A stretch of 64,000 nucleotides of DNA from Flavonifractor sp963557075 (GCA_963557075.1 CAUWDA010000003.1:1-64000), one strand, 5' to 3'; positions 26,981 through 34,591 are shown, counted from the first letter of the stretch. A program made the numbers and translations. Notes: generated by a model from the sequence alone, not told the origin.

Positions 26981-27023
26981 AACACGGGCCGTTCCGATGG
27001 ATTTTATCGGAACGGCCCGCGTT
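26981..27023 (-). terminator. Terminator of the flavodiiron protein gene
   Basis: AACACGGGCCGTTCCGAT and ATCGGAACGGCCCGCGTT form an 18-base stem with one mismatch and a short loop, followed by T-rich sequence on the minus strand. Confidence 0.85.
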
Positions 27024-27031
27024 TTATGAGA

Positions 27032-28243
27032 TTACTGCATGGATTCCACGATGGAGTTGGCCAGGGACTCCAGCTCGGCAGCCTTATCGGCATGGAGCGC
27101 AGAGGCGATGGACAGACGATCGTTGATGACCGTCATGTTCTTCAGCTCCTCGTCCACGAACTTCTGCATCAGATCGCCGGACTTGGGCGCCCAGGAGCCG
27201 TTCTCCACGATGGCAAAGGTGCGGTTCTGGAGGTTGAGGCCCTTCAGATGCATGAGATAGTCGTGCATAACGGGATAGATCCCGAGGTTATAGGTGACGC
27301 TGGCCAACACAATATGGCTCAGGCGGAAGGATTCGCTGACCAGATAGGACACGTGGGTGTTGGACACATCGTACACGTGTACGTTGGTGACCCCCTTCTC
27401 GCACAGCTTGGCGGCCAGGGCCTGGGCGGCGGCTTCGGTATTGCCGTACATGGAGGCGTAGGCAATGAGTACGCCCTTCTCCTCCGGCTCATAGCGGCTC
27501 CACTTGTCGTATTTGTCGATGAAGTAGCCCAGATCCTTCCGCCACACGGGACCGTGGAGCGGGCAGATATACTTGATCTGGTCCAAAATCGCGCCAGCCT
27601 TTTTCAGCAGCAGCTGGATGTGGGGGCCATACTTGCCCACGATGTTGGTGAGGTAGCGCCGGGCGTCGTCGATCCAGTCCCGGTCAAAATTGACCTCGTC
27701 GGCAAAGAGCTTGCCGTCCAGAGCACCGAAGGTACCAAAGGCGTCGGCGGAGAAGAGCACGCCGTTGGTGGTGTCAAAGGTGACCATGGCCTCGGGCCAG
27801 TGGACCATGGGCGCAGCCACAAAGGTGACATTGTGCTTTCCGAAGGAGAAGGTATCCCCCTCCCTGACCTCGATAAGCTCATGACCATCGACCTGGAAAC
27901 CGAACTGCCGCATGAAGAGGAAGGATTTCTCCGTGGAGATGACCTTCACGTCGGGCCAGCGCAGCAGGATCTCCTCGATGGAGGCCCCGTGGTCTGGCTC
28001 CATGTGGTTGATGACCAGGTAGTCCAGGGGACGCTCCCCCAGCAGATGCTCCACGTTCTCCAGCAGCTGGCGGCACACCGACCAGTCCACGGTGTCAAAG
28101 AGGACGGTCTTTTCGTCCAGCAGCAGGTAGGCGTTGTAGCTGACGCCCCGGGGGATGGGATGGATATTTTCAAACAGGTGGAGCCGGTGGTCATTGGCGC
28201 CCACCCAGTACAGATTTTCCGTCACGTTGCGGACACAATACAT
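27032..28243 (-). CDS. Flavodiiron protein (A-type flavoprotein, FprA family)
   Basis: The 403-residue protein has an N-terminal metallo-beta-lactamase-like diiron domain (about 1-250) with HMEPDHGAS supplying the HxExDH ligands. A C-terminal flavodoxin domain binds FMN (IAYASMYGNTEAAAQAL). Such proteins reduce O2 to water, or NO to N2O, taking electrons from rubredoxin. The start at 28243 gives the family opening MYCVRNVTENLYWVGAN and has AGAAGGAGGG upstream. It lacks its own rubredoxin domain. The upstream same-strand gene ends in one, so an electron path between the two is likely. Confidence 0.93.
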   Translation of the reverse strand: MYCVRNVTENLYWVGANDHRLHLFENIHPIPRGVSYNAYLLLDEKTVLFDTVDWSVCRQLLENVEHLLGERPLDYLVINHMEPDHGASIEEILLRWPDVKVISTEKSFLFMRQFGFQVDGHELIEVREGDTFSFGKHNVTFVAAPMVHWPEAMVTFDTTNGVLFSADAFGTFGALDGKLFADEVNFDRDWIDDARRYLTNIVGKYGPHIQLLLKKAGAILDQIKYICPLHGPVWRKDLGYFIDKYDKWSRYEPEEKGVLIAYASMYGNTEAAAQALAAKLCEKGVTNVHVYDVSNTHVSYLVSESFRLSHIVLASVTYNLGIYPVMHDYLMHLKGLNLQNRTFAIVENGSWAPKSGDLMQKFVDEELKNMTVINDRLSIASALHADKAAELESLANSIVESMQ

Positions 28244-28479
28244 GATAGTCCCTCCTTCTATATGGTTGCGCGTCTCCGCACACAATAATGTTGTCATGCT
28301 CCGGCGGCTCCGCTACGGCCCACTGTTCCCCGCTCCGCGAATTTCCGCACTTCTGTTAGATAAACTTGTCCGGCATAGCCGGCCAAGCCTACGCTACCAA
28401 AGCGCCACCGGCGCTTTAGCTTAACGCTGCGGTTTCGTCTGCGCGGCTCACTGTGGCCCTGCTGCGCACGCCTACGCAC
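28244..28479. repeat. Gene-free spacer rich in short palindromes
   Basis: The 236 bases between the fusion gene and the flavodiiron gene hold GTCCGGCATAGCCGGCC (28368-28384) and AGCGCCACCGGCGCTT. A 61-codon minus-strand frame spans it, rich in Arg and Gly and without a ribosome site, and looks like translated repeat. No strong promoter or T-run terminator was seen, so read-through from the fusion gene is possible. Confidence 0.5.
28368..28384. repeat. Short dispersed palindrome, copy 3
   Basis: GTCCGGCATAGCCGGCC, a variant of the unit at 14270 and 17578. Confidence 0.5.
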
Positions 28480-30390
28480 TCATGCCTCAATAAACATATC
28501 CTTGCCCTCGGCGCATTCGGGGCACACCCACTCCTCGGGCAGATTCTCGAACAGGGTGCCGGGAGCCACCTCGGCATCGGGGTCCCCCAGCTCGGGCACA
28601 TACTCGTAGCCGCATCCGCCGCACACATACCGCTTGCCGATGGGCTCGGGCTTGGGAGGCGCGGGGCGCTTCATCTTCACCATGGGGGGCGCGGGCTGCT
28701 TCTCTCCGGTGTCCAGAGCGGCGGCCAGCAGGGGCAGGATCTCGTTGACGTCTCCTACGATGCCGTAATCGCAATTCTTGAAGATGGGGGCGTTACCGTT
28801 CTTGTTGATGGCCACGATGGTGGAGGCATCCTTGATGCCCTTCAGGTGCTGAATGGCGCCGGAAATGCCGCAGGCGATGTACAGATTGCCCTTAAACTTC
28901 TGGCCGGACATACCCACATAGCGATCCAGAGGCACATACTTCAGGGTCTCGGCCACCGGGCGAGAGGAGCCGACCGCAGCGCCGGCGGCGCGGGCCACGT
29001 CCTCCACCAGCTTCATGTTCTTCTTGTCCCCGATGCCCTGACCGGCGGATACCACACGCTCAGCCTGACTGATGGGGGTGTCCATGGGGATGCCCACGGT
29101 AAAGTCGTGGCCGTCCTTCTTCAGATGCTCCACCAGGGCGTTGACCTGGTCGGCAGCACTGCCTTCCTTCAGCAGGATGCGCTTGCGCACACCGGTGACG
29201 GGGGCGGGCTTCTTGGGGCGGCTGGAGGAGCCGCTCTCGCTCTTGGGGGGCTTGCCCATGATGGCGGCGGAGATGACCACACGCTGGATCTCATTGGTGC
29301 CCTCGTAGATGGTGGTGATCTTGGCGTCCCGGTACATCCGCTCCACGTCCATCCCCTTGAGGAAGCCGGTGCCGCCGAAGATCTGCACCGCGTCGTTGGT
29401 GACCTCCAGCGCGATGTCGGAGGCGTACATCTTAGCCATGGCGGACTCGGTGCCGTAAGGCTCGTGGTGCTCCTTCAGATCGGCGGCGGAGTAAATGAGC
29501 AGCCGGGCGCAGCGCAGCTTTGTGGCCATATCGGCCAGCTTGAAGCCGATGGACTGGTTGAAGCCGATAGGCTTGCCGAACTGGACCCGCTCCTTGGCGT
29601 ACTCCACAGCGGCCTCATAAGCGCCCTGGGCGATGCCCAGCGCCTGGGCCGCGATGCCGATCCGGCCGCCGTCCAGGGTGGACATGGCGATCTTAAAGCC
29701 CTGGCCCTCCTTGCCCAGCAGATTTTCCTTGGGAACCTTCACGTCGTTGAAGATCAGCTCGGCGGTGGAGGAGGAGCGGATGCCCATCTTATCGTAATGG
29801 TCGCCAAAGGAGAAGCCCTCCCAGCCCTTTTCCACGATGAAGGCGGAGATGCCGCGGGTCCCAATATCGGGAGTGGTCACGGCAAAGACCACATAGGTGT
29901 CCGCCTTGGGGGCGTTGGTGATAAAGATCTTGCCGCCGTTGAGCAGCCAGTGATCTCCCTTGTCCACGGCGGTGGTCTCGGTACCGCCGGCATCGGAGCC
30001 TGCGTTGGGCTCAGTGAGACCGAAAGCGCCGATCTTCTCGCCTTTCGCCAGGGGCACCAGGTACTTCTGCTTCTGCTCCTCGGTGCCGTAAGCAAAGATG
30101 GGCCAGGAACCCAGAGAGACGTGGGCGGACAGAATGACGCCGGTACCGCCGTCCACCCGGGACAGCTCCTCCACGGCGATGGCGTAACTCAAGGCGTCCA
30201 GACCGGCTCCGCCGTATTCCTTGGGATAGGGGATTCCCATCAGTCCCATCTTACCCAGCTTTTTGATGGCCTCTTCCGGAAAGAGATTCTCTTTGTCCAT
30301 CAGAAATGCCTGGGGCTTCACCTCCGCCTCGGCAAAGGCGCGAATCTGGGCCCGCAGGGCCTCGTGTTGTTCCGTGGTCTTGAACAGCAT
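28480..30390 (-). CDS. Acyl-CoA dehydrogenase - EtfA FAD domain - rubredoxin fusion
   Basis: The single 636-residue frame contains three modules. Residues 1-380 are a complete short-chain acyl-CoA dehydrogenase with LTEPNAGSDAGG (FAD/substrate loop), QIFGGTGFLKGMDVERMYRD and the catalytic base Glu363 in TIYEGTNEIQR. Residues about 400-560 are the electron-transfer-flavoprotein alpha C-terminal FAD domain (VVSAGQGIG, ACGISGAIQHLKGIKD, VAINKNGNAPIF, DYGIVGD). After a Pro/Lys linker, residues 587-636 are a rubredoxin with Cys590, 593, 623 and 626. Electrons could pass from acyl-CoA to rubredoxin within one chain. The start at 30390 has AAGGAGG 8 bases before it. The EtfB and AMP-binding parts are absent. 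Confidence 0.92.
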   Translation of the reverse strand: MLFKTTEQHEALRAQIRAFAEAEVKPQAFLMDKENLFPEEAIKKLGKMGLMGIPYPKEYGGAGLDALSYAIAVEELSRVDGGTGVILSAHVSLGSWPIFAYGTEEQKQKYLVPLAKGEKIGAFGLTEPNAGSDAGGTETTAVDKGDHWLLNGGKIFITNAPKADTYVVFAVTTPDIGTRGISAFIVEKGWEGFSFGDHYDKMGIRSSSTAELIFNDVKVPKENLLGKEGQGFKIAMSTLDGGRIGIAAQALGIAQGAYEAAVEYAKERVQFGKPIGFNQSIGFKLADMATKLRCARLLIYSAADLKEHHEPYGTESAMAKMYASDIALEVTNDAVQIFGGTGFLKGMDVERMYRDAKITTIYEGTNEIQRVVISAAIMGKPPKSESGSSSRPKKPAPVTGVRKRILLKEGSAADQVNALVEHLKKDGHDFTVGIPMDTPISQAERVVSAGQGIGDKKNMKLVEDVARAAGAAVGSSRPVAETLKYVPLDRYVGMSGQKFKGNLYIACGISGAIQHLKGIKDASTIVAINKNGNAPIFKNCDYGIVGDVNEILPLLAAALDTGEKQPAPPMVKMKRPAPPKPEPIGKRYVCGGCGYEYVPELGDPDAEVAPGTLFENLPEEWVCPECAEGKDMFIEA

Positions 30391-30466
30391 GGTGTCGTCC
30401 TCCTTATCTGTCATATTCTTTCTCAATTATTTATCAGTAATAATAATTATTATCTTCTATATCAGC

Positions 30467-30496
30467 ATAATAGCACATTTGAAAGGAACCTGTCAA
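30467..30496 (-). promoter_or_regulatory. Sigma-A type promoter of the acyl-CoA dehydrogenase fusion
   Basis: The minus strand has consensus TTGACA (30491-30496) and TATTAT (30467-30472) with an 18-base spacer. A TA-rich stretch follows downstream. Confidence 0.75.
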
Positions 30497-30554
30497 TAGA
30501 TTTTTGACAATTTAACAAAATAATTCCCATGTGATTTATAGGCTTTCCAGCGGC

Positions 30555-30589
30555 AAAGCGCGGACCGGTTGCTGACCGGTCCGCGCTTT
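30555..30589 (-). terminator. Terminator of the ArsR/ferredoxin cassette
   Basis: AAAGCGCGGACCGGT and ACCGGTCCGCGCTTT form a perfect 15-base-pair stem with a 5-base loop. Confidence 0.88.
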
Positions 30590-30595
30590 GATGAT

Positions 30596-30889
30596 TTAGG
30601 TACAATATTGATCCTTGAGCACTTCCATCAGCCTTTGCAGGCGATGGTCTCTGATGGAATAGGTGACATACTGGCCGTGCTTCTCCGCCTGGATCAGGCC
30701 GCCGTCTTTCAGCTTGTGAAGATGCTGAGACAGGGCAGGACCAGTGATATTGGGTACCTGCTCCCCCAGCTCACCCACCGTTTGGGGGCCGTCCAGCAGC
30801 GCGCACAGAATAAGCAGCCGGTTTTCATTTGCCATCTGGGCCATCAGCGCAGCAATGCTCTGAGCCTTTTCCCGCAGCTTCTCATCCAT
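30596..30889 (-). CDS. ArsR family winged-helix repressor, two-Cys (persulfide-sensor-like)
   Basis: The 97-residue protein is a compact ArsR/SmtB fold: NENRLLILCALLDGPQTVGE (helices 2-3), PALSQHLHKLKDGGLI as the DNA-reading helix and GQYVTYSI as the wing. It lacks the CxC metal motif of ArsR. It has just two Cys, at 29 (in ILCALL) and 96 (in DQYCT), 67 apart. This nearly matches the redox pair of the BigR/SqrR/YgaV sulfane-sulfur sensors (66 apart). It is the last gene of a three-gene cassette, 8 bases after the NapH-like gene, and probably represses its own operon. Confidence 0.88.
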   Translation of the reverse strand: MDEKLREKAQSIAALMAQMANENRLLILCALLDGPQTVGELGEQVPNITGPALSQHLHKLKDGGLIQAEKHGQYVTYSIRDHRLQRLMEVLKDQYCT

Positions 30890-30897
30890 GGCCCACC

Positions 30898-31533
30898 TCA
30901 CGACTGACAGCCGGAGCAGGTGGTGCAGCTGCCGCTGCAACCGTCCTTATCCTCGGGTTTACCGGCCCGGAGGGCACAGATCATCTGAGTCATGGTGCCC
31001 ATGGGACAGAACACGCACCAGGTCCGGGGCTTGAACAGGACCATAACAATGAGTCCGATCAGCGTGGAAGTGAGCATAAGGGAATAGAACCCAAAGGCAA
31101 ACTGCGCCACCCACGGGGCAAAGAGGGTGCCGTGGTAGGCCCAGTGCCAGGGCACCCGGAAGGTCCAGAACAACTTGACGAACTCCCCCACATCTCTGGC
31201 CCCCGCCCCTACCAGCCAAGTGGTAAAGAGCATCTGGAAGAACATGAGGAAGAAAAAGATCAGAAAGCCGTAGCGGAATGCCTTGGAGCGCATCCATCTG
31301 GGTGTGGGCCGGTTTCTGGATAGTCCAAGCCGGCTCCCCAGCAGAGAGAGAAACTGTCCCCGGTCGCAGTACCGGTTGCAGTACAGCTTTCCGCCGCCAA
31401 AAATCGCGATAAAGAGCGGCAGGCAGAAGAAGATCATCCCCAGCCAGGCAAACAGGATGTTAAAGAAGCCCAGCCCCAGATAGATAGGGGTCACGATCCA
31501 CAGGTAGTCATACCAGTGCTTCTTTTTGTTCAT
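30898..31533 (-). CDS. NapH-like membrane protein with 4Fe-4S Cys motifs and Cys-rich tail
   Basis: The 211-residue protein has four to five membrane segments. The conserved pair GGGKLYCNRYCDRGQFLSLLG and RTWCVFCPMGTMTQ is typical of the NapH/NosR/CcoG polyferredoxin membrane family. The C-terminus ends in a soluble CSGSCTTCSGC cluster. The family moves electrons between the quinone or membrane pool and iron-sulfur partners. The start at 31533 (MNKKKHWYDYLW) overlaps the upstream ferredoxin stop by 4 bases. With the ferredoxin it may form a small redox module; its target is unknown. Confidence 0.82.
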   Translation of the reverse strand: MNKKKHWYDYLWIVTPIYLGLGFFNILFAWLGMIFFCLPLFIAIFGGGKLYCNRYCDRGQFLSLLGSRLGLSRNRPTPRWMRSKAFRYGFLIFFFLMFFQMLFTTWLVGAGARDVGEFVKLFWTFRVPWHWAYHGTLFAPWVAQFAFGFYSLMLTSTLIGLIVMVLFKPRTWCVFCPMGTMTQMICALRAGKPEDKDGCSGSCTTCSGCQS

Positions 31534-31733
31534 GCAGACACCTCCCGATCTTTCAGGACAATGGTACCCGCCGGGCACTCCCGCTCACACTTGCCGCAGG
31601 CCACGCACCGCGCCTTGTCTACCTGTGCGACCACGCCTCGCCAGACCGAGATGGCCGACAATGGACATACCTTTACACAACAGCCGCAGGCCACGCAGTG
31701 AGGCCCCACATCTGCATAACGCTTGGACGCCAT
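31530..31733 (-). CDS. Two-cluster [4Fe-4S] ferredoxin
   Basis: The 67-residue protein has two CxxCxxCxxxCP-type motifs, CVACGCCVKVCP and CVACGKCERECP, the signature of a bacterial 2[4Fe-4S] ferredoxin. It is the first gene of the cassette and overlaps the NapH-like gene by 4 bases. It should carry electrons to or from that membrane protein. A site for the downstream ArsR repressor sits just before it. Confidence 0.92.
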   Translation of the reverse strand: MASKRYADVGPHCVACGCCVKVCPLSAISVWRGVVAQVDKARCVACGKCERECPAGTIVLKDREVSA

Positions 31734-31754
31734 ATCATATCCCTCCGATAATTA

Positions 31755-31772
31755 AGTAATTAAGCAATTACT
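31755..31772. promoter_or_regulatory. Candidate ArsR operator upstream of the ferredoxin gene
   Basis: AGTAATT (31755-31761) and AATTACT (31766-31772) are perfect inverted repeats with a 4-base centre (AAGC). The AT-rich palindrome and its place 22 bases before the first ATG fit an ArsR-family operator. Confidence 0.6.
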
Positions 31773-31863
31773 AATATAACAGATCAGAGGCAAATATGCA
31801 AGAGGGAAATGACACCCGCACCGCAGATGGCCCCTACAGGCGGCCCAGGGCCATCCTGCCCAG

Positions 31864-31894
31864 AAAAAATGGCCGCCATCGGCGGCCATTTTTT
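31864..31894 (-). terminator. Terminator of sipL
   Basis: AAAAAATGGCCGCC and GGCGGCCATTTTTT form a perfect 14-base-pair stem with a 3-base loop. Confidence 0.9.
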
Positions 31895-31904
31895 CTCTGG
31901 TATC

Positions 31905-33431
31905 CTATCGCTTTCTGGGAATAAGAAGCAGCTGCCCATCGGGCAGATCCTCCTCTTCCAGGGCGTTGGCCTGCATCACATCCCGGGCGGTGGTGCTGTA
32001 GGCCTTGGCGATATCCCAAAGGCGCTCGCCGCCGGAGACCATCCGCAGCACAATGGAAGGCTGTCCGTCGTGTGATTTTGGTGCATTTTCATCAAAGGTG
32101 ATGGCGCTGACAGCTGCCACCCTGCTGGTGGTGAGCGCCAGCCAGGAGAAGCGCATAGGAAAGCGCACCTCCACTCCGCCGGCAGCCGGTGCGGCGTATA
32201 CCGGCGCGATACAGGCGCAACGGCAGGCACATCTGGTCCCCTCGGACAGTTCCACCGGGCAGACGACGGGGACCGTCCGGGTGACTGCGGTGATCTCCCC
32301 CGACTCAGCACGGCAGAGCATCGTCACATTGGCCTGGGCGCTGAGGGCCACCCGCTCCCCCTCCCTGTTCTGGGTCACATCCCCGATGGTCACATAGCAG
32401 TCCAACACATCCTGGGGCGATACACCGGTCTCCAGCAGCTCCCGCACCGCGATCTCCCGCTCCCCACGGTCCGCCACCCGACTGAGGGAAATGGCCTGGG
32501 TCTCCGGGTCCAGATCATACAGGGTGGAGTAGACATCGGTGAGCAGCGTGAGACTCCGCTCCTCCCGCACCACCGCCTGGGCCAACAGCCCCATGGAGAC
32601 GCTGATGGTACGCCCGTCCCCGTCGTCCAGCTGACAGTCCAGGTCTGTAAGGATCAGCCCGACCTGGCAGATGGCCTCCTCTCCCGCGCCGGTCACCTCC
32701 ATCAACTGGGAGATGGGCAGTTCAAACTCCCCGCTGCTCAGCCCACCGTCGGCACAGCGGTAGACCACCTGGAGACGGGCGGCTCCCTTGAAGATCAGCT
32801 TGCTGCCGATGACCTTGGCCTCACTGCACTCCAGCGCCGCCCGCCACTTCAGCAGGGCTTCCGCCTCCGGTCTGCTGCCCGGCAGGGTGAGCTCGTCACT
32901 AAAGGGAAAGGGCTTCTCCTGTACACACACCGTAACACAGGTCTGGCAGGGTTGATTGAGCTGCTCCACACCTGCCTGACCGGGACTCAGCACCGAGGCG
33001 CAGACCTGGTCGGATACCGGGGCAAATACCTGAACATCCAACACCAGGTCGGCCCGCACCAGCACCTTTCTGGGATTGACCAGCCTGGCGTCCGCCCCCC
33101 GTAGCCGCGGCATGGCCACCACCCGGCAGTCCGGCGTGATACCGGGGGCATCGGCGGTACAGGTAAAGGGCAGCTCTACCTCCAGCCGCCGCAGCCCGGT
33201 CTCCCCGTCCGGCTGGCACATCAGCATGGCGTGGATGGCGCCGGACAGCTCCACCCGCCCCTCCATGGCCTCTTTTCGATGGAGACACACTACGCCCTCC
33301 GTATCACAGATGCTCAACAGGTCAGGGCAGGCATCGGGGACAATGCTCTCCATAGTCTCCTCCTGGGCCACAGGGGCGTCCAGTACCGGGAGAAACCCGT
33401 CCAGCGGGATCCGTTCCAATTCCAGTTCCAT
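31905..33431 (-). CDS. sipL: SipL-like spore coat morphogenetic protein (SPOCS/DUF3794 and LysM)
   Basis: The 508-residue protein contains repeated SPOCS (DUF3794) beta domains over about 1-450. A C-terminal LysM (GERLWDIAKAYSTTARDVMQ ... DLPDGQLLLIPRKR) occupies the last 45 residues. In Clostridioides difficile SipL binds SpoIVA through its LysM and is required for coat attachment. The same architecture, with spoIVA and spoVM nearby, supports orthology. spoVM lies 85 bases upstream in the same direction, so the two may be expressed together in the mother cell. The repeat count (two or three SPOCS) is not certain by eye. Confidence 0.83.
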   Translation of the reverse strand: MELELERIPLDGFLPVLDAPVAQEETMESIVPDACPDLLSICDTEGVVCLHRKEAMEGRVELSGAIHAMLMCQPDGETGLRRLEVELPFTCTADAPGITPDCRVVAMPRLRGADARLVNPRKVLVRADLVLDVQVFAPVSDQVCASVLSPGQAGVEQLNQPCQTCVTVCVQEKPFPFSDELTLPGSRPEAEALLKWRAALECSEAKVIGSKLIFKGAARLQVVYRCADGGLSSGEFELPISQLMEVTGAGEEAICQVGLILTDLDCQLDDGDGRTISVSMGLLAQAVVREERSLTLLTDVYSTLYDLDPETQAISLSRVADRGEREIAVRELLETGVSPQDVLDCYVTIGDVTQNREGERVALSAQANVTMLCRAESGEITAVTRTVPVVCPVELSEGTRCACRCACIAPVYAAPAAGGVEVRFPMRFSWLALTTSRVAAVSAITFDENAPKSHDGQPSIVLRMVSGGERLWDIAKAYSTTARDVMQANALEEEDLPDGQLLLIPRKR

Positions 33432-33516
33432 AGCATTCCACTCCTTGTACGGGCATTGCCCAGACTGATTGCTTCCAGGACAATATTTATGTACAAGGGG
33501 GCCCGCTTATGACCGG

Positions 33517-33606
33517 CTACCCCTCAGGAGCGGTCTTTTTGATGCCGAACATCAGCCTCAGCAGGCCGCTGAGGGCTTTGGGGGACTTCACTACCACGAT
33601 CTTCAT
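33517..33606 (-). CDS. spoVM: Stage V sporulation protein M
   Basis: This is a 29-codon gene. The peptide opens MKIVVVKSPKALSG and continues LLRLMFGIKKTAPEG. Compared with the 26-residue B. subtilis SpoVM it keeps Lys2, Lys7, Pro9, Lys10, Leu12, Gly14, Arg17, Met19 and Gly21. Pro9 is the residue needed for curvature sensing. It forms an amphipathic helix that marks the convex forespore membrane and anchors SpoIVA. GGGAGG lies 8 bases before the ATG. The place after thiN/rsgA/prkC matches its conserved chromosomal position. A 47-codon gene ends 3 bases upstream. Confidence 0.9.
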   Translation of the reverse strand: MKIVVVKSPKALSGLLRLMFGIKKTAPEG

Positions 33607-33609
33607 ACC

Positions 33610-33753
33610 TTATGCCTCCCTGTCAAGCCAATATCGTTTGAGCCAGCCAAAGCCCCGGCGGCCCATCCAGACCCCGGCCGCAAAGGCCGCCAGCGCACCC
33701 GGGCGGAACAACAGTACCGCCCCTGCGCCGCACAGCGCCGCCGCGGTAAGCAT
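33610..33753 (-). CDS. Small hydrophobic protein upstream of spoVM
   Basis: The 47-residue peptide has one hydrophobic segment (MLTAAALCGAGAVLLF ... GALAAFAAGVWMG) and a basic aromatic tail (RRGFGWLKRYWLDREA). AGGAGGG lies 7 bases before the ATG. A GTG at 33774 with GGGAGGGGG is a second possible start, adding 7 residues. Its stop is 3 bases before the spoVM ATG, so the two are probably translated together. I do not recognise a family. The size, membrane segment and coupling suggest a sporulation-linked membrane peptide. Confidence 0.65.
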   Translation of the reverse strand: MLTAAALCGAGAVLLFRPGALAAFAAGVWMGRRGFGWLKRYWLDREA

Positions 33754-33902
33754 CCTTCTGCCCTCCTGTGTCACAACGGCCCCCTCCCTTCACTGGTTCT
33801 GTGCCAGTATACGCGCAGGGCGGCGGGGGTGTTCATAGGAACGGCCCGGAAACCACGCAGGGGCACACATCGCGCGCTCACCGTCCACCGCCGGGCAGCA
33901 AA

Positions 33903-33928
33903 AAAGGGGCGGCATCTGCCGCCCCTTT
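33903..33928 (-). terminator. Terminator after thiN
   Basis: AAAGGGGCGGCA and TGCCGCCCCTTT form a 12-base-pair stem with a 2-base centre. The minus strand continues with a T run. It separates the thiN transcript from the spoVM region. Confidence 0.85.
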
Positions 33929-33943
33929 CGGGTTTCGCTCTCA

Positions 33944-34591
33944 TCATTCCCTCTGGCTGCGGATCACAAGGACCGCCCCCTGCCCCACCGTGATCTCCAT
34001 CACCGGGGCGGCGGGTTCATTGCTTACCGTCAGCGTATCTCCCCGGGTAATGACCGCTTCGGTCAGCGGGTACTTGACCCCGCGGAGGGTAACTCCCAGC
34101 GCTCTCCGGTCCAGAGGGATCAAGGAGAGATAGTGGTAGTGGGGCCGGTCCGCCAGCGTCAGAGAACCGTTCTCCAGATAACGCACCTCATTGTCCCCGT
34201 CGGCCATGATGGCCTCTCCCCCCCGCCGGGCGATCCACTCCAGCAGCATCAGGTTGGAGGCTGTGTGATCCAGCCGCCCGCCGGTACACCCACACAGCAG
34301 CAGCCGGTTACAACCCTGCTCCAGCGCCCAGTGGGCCGCAGCCTGTAAATCAGTAAAATCCTTTTCCATGGGCAGAGTGGTACAGGGCACATCCCCGGCG
34401 GGACGCCCGCCGGAGTCCCAGTCGCCAATCAGGTAGTCCGGCTTCAATCCGGCGGCCAGGGCCGCATTCAATCCGCCGTCGGCACAGATCACCGTCCAGC
34501 TGGCTTCCTCCATATACTCCCTTAAAAAAGACAGGTCTGCGCAGGGGGCCGCGCCCACGATCAGGGCGCGCCGCTCTATTTTCTCTGCCAT
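33944..34591 (-). CDS. thiN: Thiamine pyrophosphokinase
   Basis: The 215-residue enzyme converts thiamine to thiamine diphosphate with ATP. Family segments are CADGGLNAALAAGLKPDYLI, GDWDSGG, EKDFTDLQAAAHWAL with the conserved Asp, and LCGCTGGRLDHTASNLMLLE. The start at 34591 (MAEKIERRALIVG) overlaps the end of rsgA by 16 bases, so the two are translationally coupled. In Bacillus the order is rsgA-rpe-thiN-spoVM; here rpe is missing between them. Confidence 0.93.
   Translation of the reverse strand: MAEKIERRALIVGAAPCADLSFLREYMEEASWTVICADGGLNAALAAGLKPDYLIGDWDSGGRPAGDVPCTTLPMEKDFTDLQAAAHWALEQGCNRLLLCGCTGGRLDHTASNLMLLEWIARRGGEAIMADGDNEVRYLENGSLTLADRPHYHYLSLIPLDRRALGVTLRGVKYPLTEAVITRGDTLTVSNEPAAPVMEITVGQGAVLVIRSQRE

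Noticed and set aside
14270..28384. CRISPR-like array
   Set aside because: The palindromes are isolated single copies far apart, without regular spacers or cas genes.
28294..28479. A 61-codon Arg-rich minus-strand frame
   Set aside because: It spans a palindrome-rich spacer exactly, has no ribosome site and no recognised family.
28453..30507. A 684-codon plus-strand frame
   Set aside because: It is antisense to the acyl-CoA dehydrogenase fusion, with His/Gly/Leu-rich composition and no recognisable domain.
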